This document shows positions 50,310 through 62,626 of a DNA stretch of 64,000 bases, piece after piece. The DNA comes from Methylobacterium jeotgali. GTDB lineage: Bacteria; Pseudomonadota; Alphaproteobacteria; Rhizobiales; Beijerinckiaceae. The DNA lies in contig NZ_BPQR01000027.1 in the NCBI RefSeq assembly GCF_022179345.1, positions 46,344-110,343 of the forward strand, written 5' to 3'. Numbering within the stretch: the stretch's first letter is position 1; each line of letters begins with the position of its first letter. The translations under genes and the position numbers were made by a program. The notes below the pieces were generated by a model. That model did not search any database. It was not told where the DNA came from and was given only the letters and a program-made list of their open reading frames with translations.

Positions 50310-51089
50310 TCAGCGCGGCCTCTTCCCCGCCCGCGTCGCCTCGTCCCGGCAGGAGCGGATCGCGGCGGGCGCCGGCCGCGCCTCCGGGGCGGGCGCCTCG
50401 AACACCGCGACGTAGCTGAGGCCGTCCTTCAACCGGGCGAAGCCGGTCTCGCGGTAGCCGACGGCGGACAGCTCGCAGCGCAGGAGCGCCGGGGGCGTGC
50501 CGTGCCGGGAGGGGATGTCGTCGGCATCGACGATGCCGATCCGCCCGCCGGGGCGCATCGCCGCCGCGAGGTGCCAGAGCAGGCCGAAGGGCTGCGCGAT
50601 CTCGTGGTACATGTGGACCAGGACCGCCGCGTCGAGGGAGCCCGGCGCGAGCTTCGGGTCGTGGGGCTCGCCCTCGACCACCTGGACGTTGTCGAGGCTC
50701 TCGCCGCGCAGGCGCGTGCGCAGCCCTTCAAGATAGGCCGGCGTCACGTCGTTCGCCACGACCCGGCCGCCGGGGCCGACGCTCCGGGCGAGGCGCACCG
50801 TGTAGTAGCCGCTGCCGGCGCCGATATCGGCGACCGTCTCGCCGGGGCGGATGCCGAGCGCGCGCGCCACCTGCCCGTACTCGTCGGCGGCGTCCCGCTC
50901 CCGCTCGCTCGACCACAGCGGCGCGACAATCTCGGCGACCGGCCGGTCGGGCTTCGGGAAGGCGTCGGCCGGCGCCGTCTGGGCGGCGGCCTCCGGGACC
51001 ACGCCCGGAAGCGTCAGGCAGAGGAGGCAGGCCAGGGCGGTCGCGGTGGCCGCGCGTCGGGACAGGGGCACGCTCGGGGGGCCTCTCAT
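50310..51089 (-). CDS. Exported class I SAM-dependent methyltransferase
   Basis: This is a 259-residue protein. A signal peptide is visible (RRAATATALACLLCLTLPGV, then PEAAAQTA). The SAM-binding motif I is TVADIGAGSGYYTVRLARSV, with motif II/III at GGRVVANDVTPAYLEGLRTR and later AAVLVHMYHEIAQPFGLLWH. An exported methyltransferase of this type is known in Proteobacteria, but its substrate is unresolved. The start at 51089 is the ATG directly before the signal; a longer frame to 51137 adds nothing recognisable. Confidence 0.8.
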   Translation of the reverse strand: MRGPPSVPLSRRAATATALACLLCLTLPGVVPEAAAQTAPADAFPKPDRPVAEIVAPLWSSERERDAADEYGQVARALGIRPGETVADIGAGSGYYTVRLARSVGPGGRVVANDVTPAYLEGLRTRLRGESLDNVQVVEGEPHDPKLAPGSLDAAVLVHMYHEIAQPFGLLWHLAAAMRPGGRIGIVDADDIPSRHGTPPALLRCELSAVGYRETGFARLKDGLSYVAVFEAPAPEARPAPAAIRSCRDEATRAGKRPR

Positions 51090-51266
51090 GGATCGCTGTC
51101 CCCGGCAACGCGCCGGACCCCGCCAGTGTCCCCGCATCCGGTGCGACGAAGAGGCCCCGGATTACGTGCCGGAAAGGAAATGGCCCCGCTTCCGCCGCAA
51201 ACCGGGCCGTAGTCTCCACGGTGCGGCGCCGACCCGGCGCCTGAGCGATTCGGGAGGGCGAAGGCG

Positions 51267-51935
51267 ATGCGGGACCCGCTCGGAACCCTGGCCGAGGGAC
51301 CGGTCTCGGGGCGGTCCTCGGGCGTGAACCTGCCCTTCCTGCCGACGCTCGTCACCGCGGTCGCCATCGCCGCGCTCTCCTTCCTCTGCAAGGAGCCGGC
51401 CGCGACGCTCGTGTCCGCCCCGGCGCCGGCCGTCCATGCCTCGGCGCATGTCTCGGCGGCCGCCTTCCCCTTCTCCCGCGAGGCCGCCTCCGCCGAGGCG
51501 CTCCCGGAGACGGGCGACCGGCTCGTCGCCGGCCTCGCCTTCGCCTCGCTCCAGCCCCTCGATCTGCGGGCGCCCGAGGTCCGGGTCGCGGCGCGGCCGG
51601 GGCCGCGCGTCGTCGGGCTCTCCGCTCCCCGCAAGGGCTGCACCGAGCCGCGCTGTAGCGAGGTCCAGAACGCCCGCCGCCCGGATGCCGCCCATCGCTA
51701 CGCGCCGGAGGAGGCCGATCCCTTCGCCGCTGCCCGCACGGGATCGATCCGCTCCGGCGAGAGCCCGGCGCCCCGCGAGATCGAGGTCGGCGAGGAGGAC
51801 GGCTCCGGCATGCCCGATCTCGCCCTGCCCTTCGCCCCGGCGGCCCGCGCGGTCGGCCGGGCGGCCTCCGCCGTGGGCAGCGGGGCCGCCAGCCTGAAGA
51901 GCTCGGTTTCTCTCCTCGTCGACTGCCTGCGCTGA
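51267..51935 (+). CDS. Hypothetical membrane-anchored protein
   Basis: This is a 222-residue protein with one hydrophobic segment (VNLPFLPTLVTAVAIAALSF, residues 20-39), then an Ala/Pro-rich soluble part ending SLKSSVSLLVDCLR. The two cysteines in KGCTEPRCSEVQ are the only notable motif. The upstream sequence shares CGCCGCAAACCGGGCCG (about 51193-51209) with the promoter region of the small membrane protein at 60952. No family was recognised. Confidence 0.65.
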   Translation: MRDPLGTLAEGPVSGRSSGVNLPFLPTLVTAVAIAALSFLCKEPAATLVSAPAPAVHASAHVSAAAFPFSREAASAEALPETGDRLVAGLAFASLQPLDLRAPEVRVAARPGPRVVGLSAPRKGCTEPRCSEVQNARRPDAAHRYAPEEADPFAAARTGSIRSGESPAPREIEVGEEDGSGMPDLALPFAPAARAVGRAASAVGSGAASLKSSVSLLVDCLR

Positions 51936-52039
51936 GGCGGCCGAAAGGTCGCGCCGGCCGCTCCCTGGACCGGGCGGGGCGGGGGACTACCTGCACCCTC
52001 GAGGCTTGACGGTGAGCCTGTCGAGGAATCCCAGCGTCC

Positions 52040-53848
52040 ATGCCGGCACGGATCGAGGACTACGCGCTCGTGGGCGACGGGCGCACCGCCGCCCTGATCA
52101 GCCGTGACGGCAGCGTCGACTGGCTGTGCTGGCCCCGCTTCGACGCCTCGGCCTGCTTCGCGCATCTCCTCGGCACCGAGGAGCACGGCTTCTGGCGGAT
52201 CGCGCCGGTGGCCGCCGGGGTCGAGACCGAGCGCCGCTACCGCGAGTCGAGCCTCGTCCTCGAGACCCGCCACCGCACCCGCTCGGGCGAGGTCCTGGTC
52301 ACGGACTACATGCCCGCCGGGGACGGCTCGCACCTGATCCGCCTCGTGGAGGGGATCGAGGGGCGCGTAGCCATGCGCATGGACCTCGCGATCCGCTTCG
52401 ACTTCGGCTCGGCGGTGCCCTGGGTGACGCGCAACGAGCTCGGCGACCTGCGCGCCGTATCCGGCCCCCACAAGGTCGTGCTGCGCACCGGCGTGCCCCT
52501 GCGCGGCTCCGGCCAGACGACGGTGGCGGAGTTCACCCTCCAGGCGGGAGAGTCGGTGGCCTTCACCCTCAGCTACGGCAAGTCCCACGAGGACGACCCG
52601 CCGCCGATCGAGCCGCGCAAGGTGCTCGCGGCCACGGACCGCTTCTGGCACGAATGGTCGGAGGGCTGCGCCCAGGGAACGCCCTGGGACGCGGTGCTGA
52701 AGCGCTCGCTGCTGACTCTCAAAGCGCTGATCTACCGGCCGACCGGCGGCATCGTGGCCGCGCCCACCACCTCGCTGCCCGAGGAGATCGGCGGCGTGCG
52801 CAACTGGGACTACCGGTTCTGCTGGCTGCGCGACTCGACCTTCACGCTGCTGGCCCTGATGGACGCAGGCTTCCTCGACGAGGCCCGCGCCTGGCGCGAC
52901 TGGCTGATGCGGGCGGTCGCCGGCAACCCGGAGCAGGCCCACATCCTCTACGGCATCGGCGGCGAGCGCCTGCTGCCGGAGATCGAGCTCGACTGGCTGC
53001 CGGGCTACGAGAACTCGCGGCCGGTCCGCGTCGGCAACGCCGCTTCCGCCCAGTTCCAGCTCGACGTCTACGGCGAACTCTTCGACGCCCTCTATCAGGC
53101 CCGTCGGCGCGGCATGGAGAGCGATCCCGAGGGCTGGCGCCTCGGCCTCTCCCTTCTCAAGCACGTCGAGACGGTCTGGAGCGAGCCCGACGAGGGCATC
53201 TGGGAGGTCCGGGGCGGGCGCCGGCACTTCGTGCATTCGAAGGTGATGGCCTGGGTCGCCTTCGACCGGGCCATCCGCTCCCACGAGGAGCGGCGGGAGC
53301 TGCGCGACGCGCCGGTCGGCCGCTGGCGGGAGATCCGCGACCGGATCCACGCCGAGGTCTGCGACAGGGGCTTCGACCCTGAGCTCAACAGCTTCGTGCA
53401 GTCCTACGGCTCGCAGCATCTCGACGCGAGCCTGCTGCTGATCCCGCACATGGGCTTCTTGCCCCAGGACGACCCCCGCGTGGTCGGCACCGTCGAGGCG
53501 ATCGGCCGCCAGCTCATGCGCGACGGCTTCATCCTGCGCTACGACACCGAGAATCAGACCGTCGACGGCCTGCCCGGCGGCGAGGGCGCCTTCCTGCCCT
53601 GCTCCTTCTGGTATGCCGACAATCTGATCGGCCTCGGCCGCTGCGAGGAGGCCCGCGCCCTCATCGAGCGCCTGATAGGCGTCTGCAACGACGTGGGGCT
53701 GGTTGCGGAGGAGTACGATCCGGTTAGAAAGCGCCTCGTCGGGAACTTCCCCCAGGCCTTCAGCCACGTGGCCCTCGTCAACACCATCCTCAGCTACAGC
53801 CGGGCCACCGGACCGGCACGCGGCGCGGGGGCGGAAGCGCCCCGCTAG
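52040..53848 (+). CDS. Glycoside hydrolase family 15 (glucoamylase / trehalase-like)
   Basis: This is a 602-residue protein. The start MPARIEDYALVGDGRTAALI, then SRDGSVDWLCWPRFDASACF, is diagnostic for bacterial GH15. The catalytic (alpha/alpha)6 barrel has NWDYRFCWLRDSTFTLLALM, LYGIGGERLLPEIELDWLPG, and FLPCSFWYADNLIGLGRCEE. The catalytic Glu is likely in the ELDWLPG or EEYDPVR segments (GLVAEEYDPVRKRLVGNFPQ). There is no signal peptide, so it acts in the cytoplasm on maltodextrin or trehalose. A GAGGAA ribosome-binding site precedes the ATG. It opens a carbohydrate cluster with transketolase 42 bp downstream. Confidence 0.92.
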   Translation: MPARIEDYALVGDGRTAALISRDGSVDWLCWPRFDASACFAHLLGTEEHGFWRIAPVAAGVETERRYRESSLVLETRHRTRSGEVLVTDYMPAGDGSHLIRLVEGIEGRVAMRMDLAIRFDFGSAVPWVTRNELGDLRAVSGPHKVVLRTGVPLRGSGQTTVAEFTLQAGESVAFTLSYGKSHEDDPPPIEPRKVLAATDRFWHEWSEGCAQGTPWDAVLKRSLLTLKALIYRPTGGIVAAPTTSLPEEIGGVRNWDYRFCWLRDSTFTLLALMDAGFLDEARAWRDWLMRAVAGNPEQAHILYGIGGERLLPEIELDWLPGYENSRPVRVGNAASAQFQLDVYGELFDALYQARRRGMESDPEGWRLGLSLLKHVETVWSEPDEGIWEVRGGRRHFVHSKVMAWVAFDRAIRSHEERRELRDAPVGRWREIRDRIHAEVCDRGFDPELNSFVQSYGSQHLDASLLLIPHMGFLPQDDPRVVGTVEAIGRQLMRDGFILRYDTENQTVDGLPGGEGAFLPCSFWYADNLIGLGRCEEARALIERLIGVCNDVGLVAEEYDPVRKRLVGNFPQAFSHVALVNTILSYSRATGPARGAGAEAPR

Positions 53849-53890
53849 ATCGGGGCGCGCGGGCCGGCGGCAGCACGAGAGAGAGCGACC

Positions 53891-55966
<2,076 letters not shown>

Positions 55967-55979
55967 CGCACGCGAGAAG

Positions 55980-56064
55980 CCCTCTCCTCCACGGAACTCG
56001 GGGCTGCCCGGGTTCCGCTCCAAGCTCCCCGAGTCGGACAGGCCCGGCTTGGGATGGGAGAGGG
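55980..56064. repeat. Intergenic palindromic element (REP-like)
   Basis: CCCTCTCC (55980-55987) is matched by GGGAGAGGG (56056-56064). Inside are a second pair ACTCGGGG (55996-56003) / CCCCGAGT (56027-56034) and a gcccggg/ggcccgg pair, giving a branched stem. It fills part of the 263-bp gap between tkt and tal-pgi. The rest of that gap shows no gene. Confidence 0.55.
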
Positions 56065-56229
56065 TGGCCCGCGAAGCGGACCGAGAGAGGACAGCACCGC
56101 CGCTTCCGGAGGATTCGTCACCCCTGCGCGAAAGGCCGCCCTCCCCCGCACGAAGGGGGTGGTTCACGCGCGGGCCCCCGCCCTATCTACCGGGCGCGGG
56201 ACGATGACACCCACGCGAGGACGGGACGG

Positions 56230-59079
56230 ATGAACGCGCTGAAGGCTCTCTTCACCGAGCAGGACCAGGCCGTCTGGCTCGATTTCGTGGCCCGCGGCTT
56301 CATCGCGAAGGGCGAGCTGAAGACCCTCGTCGAGCGCGACGGCCTGCGCGGCGTCACCTCGAACCCGGCGATCTTCGAGAAGGCGATCGGCGCCTCCGAC
56401 GAGTATGACGGCGCCCTCAAGGCGGTAATTGCCGAGCAGGGCGACGCCCGCGTCATCGACCTCTACGAGGGGCTCGCCGTCGAGGACATCCGCAACGCCG
56501 CCGACGTGCTGCGCCCGGTCTACGAGGCGAGCGACGGCGCCGACGGCTATGTCAGCCTCGAGGTCTCCCCCTACCTCGCCCTCGACACGCAGGAGACGCT
56601 GGAGGAAGCCCGCCGCCTCCACAAGTGGGTCGACCGCGACAACCTGATGGTGAAGGTTCCGGCCACACCCGCCGGCATCCCCGCGATCCGCCAGCTCACG
56701 GCGGAGGGCATCTCGATCAACGTCACGCTGCTGTTCTCGCAGAGCGTCTACGAGGAGGTCGCCCGCGCCTTCATCGCCGGCCTGCAGGAGCGCGCCGACC
56801 GGGGCGAGGACGTCTCGCGGATCGCCAGCGTGGCGAGCTTCTTCATCAGCCGCATCGACAGCCTCGTCGACAAGGCGCTCGACGAGAAGATCGCAGGCGG
56901 CGGCGTCGACAAGGCGGCGCTGGAGGCCCTCAAGGGCAAGGTCGCCATCGCCAACGCGAAGCTCGCCTACCGGCGCTACGAGGCGATCTACGCCGAGCCC
57001 GCCTGGAAGGCGCTGGAGGCCAAGGGCGCCAAGGCGCAGCGCCTGCTCTGGGCCTCCACGGGCACCAAGAACAAGGCCTATTCCGACGTGCTCTACGTCG
57101 AGGAGCTGATCGGCCCGAACACCGTCAACACCATGCCGCCGGCCACCATGGACGCCTTCCGCGACCACGGCGAGGTCCGCGCCACCATCGCGCACGACCT
57201 GCCCGCCGCCGAGGCCGCGATGGCCGGGCTCGCGGGGGCCGGCATCGACATCGAGGAGGTGGCCCGCAAGCTCGTGGACGAGGGCGTGCAGCTCTTCGTC
57301 GACGCCGCCGACAAGCTGCTCGGCGCGGTCGCGGGCAAGCGTACAGCGCTTCTCGGCCCGAAGCTCGACGGCCAGAGCCTCCACTTGAGCGAGGCGCTCG
57401 CCAAGGAGACCGACCGCACGGTCGAGGCGTGGCGGGCGTCGGGCGCCATCCGCCGGCTCTGGAAGCACGACGCCTCCGTCTGGACCGGCGGCGACGAGGC
57501 GAACTGGCTCGGATGGCTGCGCATCGTCGAGGACGAGTTGGAGCGCGTCGAGACCTACGAGCGCTTCGCCGAGGAGGTGAAGGCCGAGGGCTTCACCGAC
57601 GCCGTGGTGCTCGGCATGGGCGGCTCCAGCCTCGGACCGGAGGTGCTGGCGCTGACCTACGGCCATCGCGAGGGCTTCCCGCGCCTGCGCATCCTCGATT
57701 CCACCTCCCCCGACGAGGTGCGGGCGCTGGAATCGCAGATCGATCTCGCCCGGACCCTATTCATCGTGGCGAGCAAGTCCGGCTCGACGCTCGAACCCAA
57801 CGTCTTCCGAGACTACTTCCTCGGCCGCATGAAGGAGGTCGTCGGCGAGCGCGCCGGGCGCCACTTCGTCGCCGTCACCGATCCGGGCTCGGCCATGGAG
57901 AAGGCGGCGCAGGCCGACGGCTTCCGAAAGGTCTTCCACGGCGTGAAGCAGATCGGCGGGCGCTACTCCGTGCTCTCGGCCTTCGGGCTGGTGCCGGCCG
58001 CCGCCGCCGGCATCGAGGTCCGCGAGGCGCTCGACACCGCCCGTACCATGGTGCGTTCCTGCGGCCCCGCCGTTCCGCCGGCCCAGAACCCCGGCGTGCA
58101 GTTCGGCGCGGCCCTCGGCACCGCCGCGCTCAAGGAGGGTCGCGACAAGGTCACGCTGATCGCCTCGCCCGGCGTCGCCTCCTTCGGCGCCTGGGCCGAG
58201 CAGCTCATCGCGGAATCGACGGGCAAGCAGGGCAAGGGCCTGATCCCGGTCGACGGCGAGCCGGCGGGCGTGCCGGCGGTCTACGGCCGCGACCGCTTCT
58301 TCGTCTACCTGCGTCTCGAAGGCCACGCGGATGCCGGCCAGGACGAGGCGGTGCGCAACCTGGAGCGCGAGGGCCATCCCGTCGCCCGCATCGCGCTCGA
58401 GACCGTCGAGCACCTGCCCCAGGAGTTCTTCCGCTTCGAGATGGCGACCGCGGTGGCCGGCGCGGTGCTCGGCATCGATCCGTTCGACCAGCCGGACGTC
58501 GAGGCCAGCAAGGTCGAGACGAAGAAGCTATTCGAGGCCGCGGAGTCGAGCGGCGCGCTGCCCGCCGAGACGCCGCTCTTCGAGGACGAGACCATCGCCC
58601 TCTACGCCGATGCCGGCAACGCAAGCGCCCTGCCCCGGGCCGCCGAAGGTCTCGACGCGGCCCTGAAAGCCCATCTCGGGCGCCTCAAGGACGGCGACTA
58701 CCTGGCGCTTCTCGCCTACGTCGCCCGCAACGAGGCGCACCACGCCGTGCTCCAGAAGGCGCGGCTGGCCGCGCGCGACGCCCGCCGGGTCGCGACCTGC
58801 CTGGAGTTCGGGCCCCGCTTCCTCCACTCGACGGGCCAGGCCTACAAGGGCGGGCCCGACAGCGGCGTCTTCGTGCAGATCACCGCCGACCCGGCCGAAG
58901 ACCTTCCCATCCCCGGGCGCAAGCTCGGCTTCGGCACGGTCATCGCCGCCCAGGCGCGGGGCGACTTCGCGGTGCTGGCCGAGCGCGGCCGCCGGGCGCT
59001 CCGCGTCCACATCAAGGGCGGCGACACCGAGGCCGGCCTGAAGCGGATCGCGGCCGCGATCACCGCGGCGGTCGGCTGA
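56230..59079 (+). CDS. tal-pgi: Bifunctional transaldolase / glucose-6-phosphate isomerase
   Basis: This is a 949-residue fusion. Residues 1-370 are transaldolase: GLRGVTSNPAIFEKAIGASD, Schiff-base lysine in RDNLMVKVPATPAGIPAIRQ, and LLWASTGTKNKAYSDVLYVE. Residues about 390-940 are glucose-6-phosphate isomerase: LGMGGSSLGPEVLALTYGH, LFIVASKSGSTLEPNVFRDY and AWAEQLIAESTGKQGKGLI, with C-terminal helices LAYVARNEAHHAVLQKARLA and FLHSTGQAYKGGPDSG. Such tal-pgi fusions are known in alphaproteobacteria and cyanobacteria. The start at 56230 has a GAGGACGGGACGG leader. It links hexose and pentose phosphate pools in one polypeptide. Confidence 0.95.
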   Translation: MNALKALFTEQDQAVWLDFVARGFIAKGELKTLVERDGLRGVTSNPAIFEKAIGASDEYDGALKAVIAEQGDARVIDLYEGLAVEDIRNAADVLRPVYEASDGADGYVSLEVSPYLALDTQETLEEARRLHKWVDRDNLMVKVPATPAGIPAIRQLTAEGISINVTLLFSQSVYEEVARAFIAGLQERADRGEDVSRIASVASFFISRIDSLVDKALDEKIAGGGVDKAALEALKGKVAIANAKLAYRRYEAIYAEPAWKALEAKGAKAQRLLWASTGTKNKAYSDVLYVEELIGPNTVNTMPPATMDAFRDHGEVRATIAHDLPAAEAAMAGLAGAGIDIEEVARKLVDEGVQLFVDAADKLLGAVAGKRTALLGPKLDGQSLHLSEALAKETDRTVEAWRASGAIRRLWKHDASVWTGGDEANWLGWLRIVEDELERVETYERFAEEVKAEGFTDAVVLGMGGSSLGPEVLALTYGHREGFPRLRILDSTSPDEVRALESQIDLARTLFIVASKSGSTLEPNVFRDYFLGRMKEVVGERAGRHFVAVTDPGSAMEKAAQADGFRKVFHGVKQIGGRYSVLSAFGLVPAAAAGIEVREALDTARTMVRSCGPAVPPAQNPGVQFGAALGTAALKEGRDKVTLIASPGVASFGAWAEQLIAESTGKQGKGLIPVDGEPAGVPAVYGRDRFFVYLRLEGHADAGQDEAVRNLEREGHPVARIALETVEHLPQEFFRFEMATAVAGAVLGIDPFDQPDVEASKVETKKLFEAAESSGALPAETPLFEDETIALYADAGNASALPRAAEGLDAALKAHLGRLKDGDYLALLAYVARNEAHHAVLQKARLAARDARRVATCLEFGPRFLHSTGQAYKGGPDSGVFVQITADPAEDLPIPGRKLGFGTVIAAQARGDFAVLAERGRRALRVHIKGGDTEAGLKRIAAAITAAVG

Positions 59080-59158
59080 AGCGACTTCGACGGCGCCCGG
59101 CGCGTCCCGCGCGCCGGGTCCCCCTGCCCGCCTCGACGGCTGAACCGGAGAACACCCC

Positions 59159-60129
<971 letters not shown>

Positions 60130-60133
<4 letters not shown>

Positions 60134-60879
60134 GCGGAGAGGACGCGAGCGTGGTCCTGCCGCCGAACGCCGAGACCCTGGCCGATCCGGCCGCGGTGGC
60201 GGCGCGGGCGGCGGAGCACCTCGTCTCGGCCTGCGAGACGGCGCCGGCCGAGCGCGTCGCGGTCTGCCTCTCCGGAGGCTCGACCCCGAAGCTGCTCTAC
60301 GCCCTTCTCGCCCGCCCGCCCCTGCGCGACCGCCTGCCCTGGGGACGCCTGCACTGGTTCTTCGGCGACGACCGGGTCGTGCCCTGGGACGATCCGTCCA
60401 GCAACGTGCGCATGGCGGCCGAGGCCTTCGGCACCGACGCGCCGATCCCGCCGGAGAACCTCCACCGCATCGATCCCGCCGGCGGCGCCGAGGCGGCGGC
60501 CGAGCGCTACGGCGCTGCGCTCGCGGGGTTCTTCGGGGTGGCGCGGCCCGATCCGGCGACGCCGCTGTTCGATCTCGTGCTGCTCGGCCTCGGCGAGGAT
60601 GGGCACACCGCTTCGCTGTTCCCCGGCACCGCTGCGCTCGCCGTCTCCGACGCCTGGACCGCGCCGGTGCCGAAGCCCGGCCTCGCGCCCTTCGTGCCGC
60701 GGGTCACGCTGACCTTCCCGGCGCTCGCCGCCTCCCGCGCGGTGCTGTTCCTCGTCACCGGCGCGGGGAAGCGCGCGCCCCTCACCCGTCTCGCCGCGGG
60801 CGAGGACCTGCCCGCCGCCCGCGTGACGAGCGCCGGCCGCATCAGTTGGCTGATCGATGCCGCGGCCGCGGGCGCGTGA
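60130..60879 (+). CDS. pgl: 6-phosphogluconolactonase
   Basis: This is a 249-residue protein. Hallmarks are [40 protein letters not shown] and [20 protein letters not shown]. It hydrolyses 6-phosphogluconolactone, the step before gnd. The ATG overlaps the gnd stop (ATGA). No zwf (glucose-6-phosphate dehydrogenase) is in the window. Confidence 0.95.
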
Positions 60880-60951
60880 GGGCTGCCATTCGGAATTTCG
60901 CCGCAAACCGGGCCGCTTCGTAGACCCATCTCCGTTCAGCGCGGCAGGGAC

Positions 60952-61272
60952 ATGATTCGCGAGGCAGAAGCCGGCGAAGGCTCGATGGAGTCCGAGTCCG
61001 AGACGGCGCTTCAGTCCTGCGCGCTCCGGCCTCCGAGGGCGCGGCTGCGGCGTGGCCAGCGTCTCGCGCCGGGGCCTCTGCGCCCGTCGCGGCGGCGGGA
61101 CCGGGGCGTCGCCGCGGGCGCCCTCGTCGGCGCGCTGGCCGGGCTCGCGGTGCTCGCGGCGCTGGGCCTGCCGCTCCTCCTCGCCATCGTCTCCGAAGGA
61201 GCACGACGCCCGGAGGCCGCTCCCGCACGCGCGGCGGACAGGGCCGCTCTCGCGCAGGACAAGGCGCGCTGA
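60952..61272 (+). CDS. Small single-span membrane protein, hypothetical
   Basis: This is a 106-residue protein. Arg-rich N-terminal half, one membrane span (LVGALAGLAVLAALGLPLLL), and a short Ala/Arg-rich tail. The upstream sequence contains CGCCGCAAACCGGGCCG (about 60899-60915), identical to that before the 51267 gene. It is convergent with the anti-sigma gene. Coding status is moderately likely. Confidence 0.5.
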   Translation: MIREAEAGEGSMESESETALQSCALRPPRARLRRGQRLAPGPLRPSRRRDRGVAAGALVGALAGLAVLAALGLPLLLAIVSEGARRPEAAPARAADRAALAQDKAR

Positions 61273-61288
61273 GCGGGCGCCGCTCCGC

Positions 61289-61987
61289 TCAGCGCGCGGG
61301 CGGCAGGCTCTCCGGCGCGACGAGGCGGACCGCGCCGCTCCCCCGAAGCCGTTCGACCAGCCCCGCGAGCGCTTCCGGCGCGATGCCCTCGTCTGCGAGC
61401 CGCAGCCGGTAGACCCCTCCTGGGCGGGGGCCGTCGACGATGCGCGCGCCGGTCTCCCGGAGCAGCGCCTCGATCCGGCCGGCGGTCGCCTCGGGCGCGA
61501 AGGCGACGAGGGCGAAGCGCCCCCGCGCGCTCTCCACTGTGGGGGCCGAGGCCGTCTCGTAGCCCGTCCCCGAGGGCGCGTGGAGATAGGCCTGCGCCAG
61601 GAAGCCGGCCTGGAGCGCGATCACCAGGGCCGCGGCGGCGCCCGCCCCCATCAATACCCCCGGCGACAGCCCGGCGAGCGCCCCGCGCAGGCGCTCCAGC
61701 AGGCCGGGCCTCCGGTCCGGGCCGGCCTCCGCCGCGATCCGCGCGAACAGCGCCTCGCGCGCCCGTGCTGACGGCAGGCCGAGCCCCTGGTTGAGGGCGA
61801 CCGTCTCGGCCCGCTCCTCGCGGGCGGCGGCGAGGTTGCGGGCGATCGCAGGATCGCGGGCGATCGCCGCCTCGAGCCGCGTCGCCTCCTCGGGGCTCAG
61901 GCGCTCCGTCGCGTGCCAGGGAACCAGCAGGTCGACGTCGTCCGGCGCCTTATCGTGACTCGTGTCCCGGTCCTCGTCCCGGCTCAT
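61289..61987 (-). CDS. Anti-sigma factor, single-span
   Basis: This is a 232-residue protein. The N-terminal cytoplasmic domain (RLSPEEATRLEAAIARDPAI, ARNLAAAREERAETVALNQ) fits sigma-binding anti-sigma domains. The membrane span is VLMGAGAAAALVIALQAGFL near residues 112-131. The C-terminal domain has FALVAFAPEATAGRIEALLR. The ATG at 61987 overlaps the sigma-factor stop (ATGA). It holds the ECF sigma factor inactive at the membrane. There is no HxxxCxxC zinc motif. Confidence 0.82.
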   Translation of the reverse strand: MSRDEDRDTSHDKAPDDVDLLVPWHATERLSPEEATRLEAAIARDPAIARNLAAAREERAETVALNQGLGLPSARAREALFARIAAEAGPDRRPGLLERLRGALAGLSPGVLMGAGAAAALVIALQAGFLAQAYLHAPSGTGYETASAPTVESARGRFALVAFAPEATAGRIEALLRETGARIVDGPRPGGVYRLRLADEGIAPEALAGLVERLRGSGAVRLVAPESLPPAR

Positions 61988-62544
61988 GGCCACCCCCTGT
62001 CGATGCCTCGGGCGGAAAGCTGTTCGGAGAGCCGCTTGCGCGCGTGGAACAGGCGCGTCTTCACCGTGCCCGCCGGGATGCCGACGATCTCGGCCACCTC
62101 CTCGACGCTGCGCTCGTGATAGTAGACGAGATCGACCACCTCCCGGTGCTCCGCCGAGAGCGTCGCCAGGCAGCGGCGGATCGCCTCCGCCTTGCCGACC
62201 TTCTGAAGCAGGATCTCGGGCGTGTCCGCTTCGTCCTCGATCGCCTCGGCGGCCTCGGGCTCGAGCGAGTCCTGCGGCCGCCGGCGCAGGTGCGAGAGCG
62301 CCTTGAACCGGGCGATGGACAGCATCCAGGTCGTCACGCTCGCCCGCCCCTCGTAGCGGGCGGCCTGGCGCCAGACGTCGAGGAAGACCTCGCTCATCAG
62401 ATCCTCCGCATGGGTCGGGTCGCGCACGAGCCGGACCAGGAATCGGTAGAGACGCGTCGCGTGGCGTCCGTAGAGGGCCTGCATCGCGAGCCCGTCGCCC
62501 CCGGCGATCCGCGCGACGAGCGCCTCGTCCGACCCGTCCGTCAT
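61984..62544 (-). CDS. ECF-family RNA polymerase sigma factor
   Basis: This is a 186-residue protein. Region 2 is ALYGRHATRLYRFLVRLVRD, AEDLMSEVFLDVWRQAARYE and VTTWMLSIARFKALSHLRRR. Region 4 is LATLSAEHREVVDLVYYHER, then EVAEIVGIPAGTVKTRLFHA. It directs transcription in an envelope or stress response together with the coupled anti-sigma factor. The subtilase gene ends 82 bp upstream on the same strand, so they may share regulation. Confidence 0.92.
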   Translation of the reverse strand: MTDGSDEALVARIAGGDGLAMQALYGRHATRLYRFLVRLVRDPTHAEDLMSEVFLDVWRQAARYEGRASVTTWMLSIARFKALSHLRRRPQDSLEPEAAEAIEDEADTPEILLQKVGKAEAIRRCLATLSAEHREVVDLVYYHERSVEEVAEIVGIPAGTVKTRLFHARKRLSEQLSARGIDRGWP

Positions 62545-62626
62545 CGCCCTGCGTCCCGTTCGATCCTTGGTCGCCCGAGGGGCGCCCGCGGTTCAAACCC
62601 GGCGTCGGGTCTTTCTCGCGCCGGGC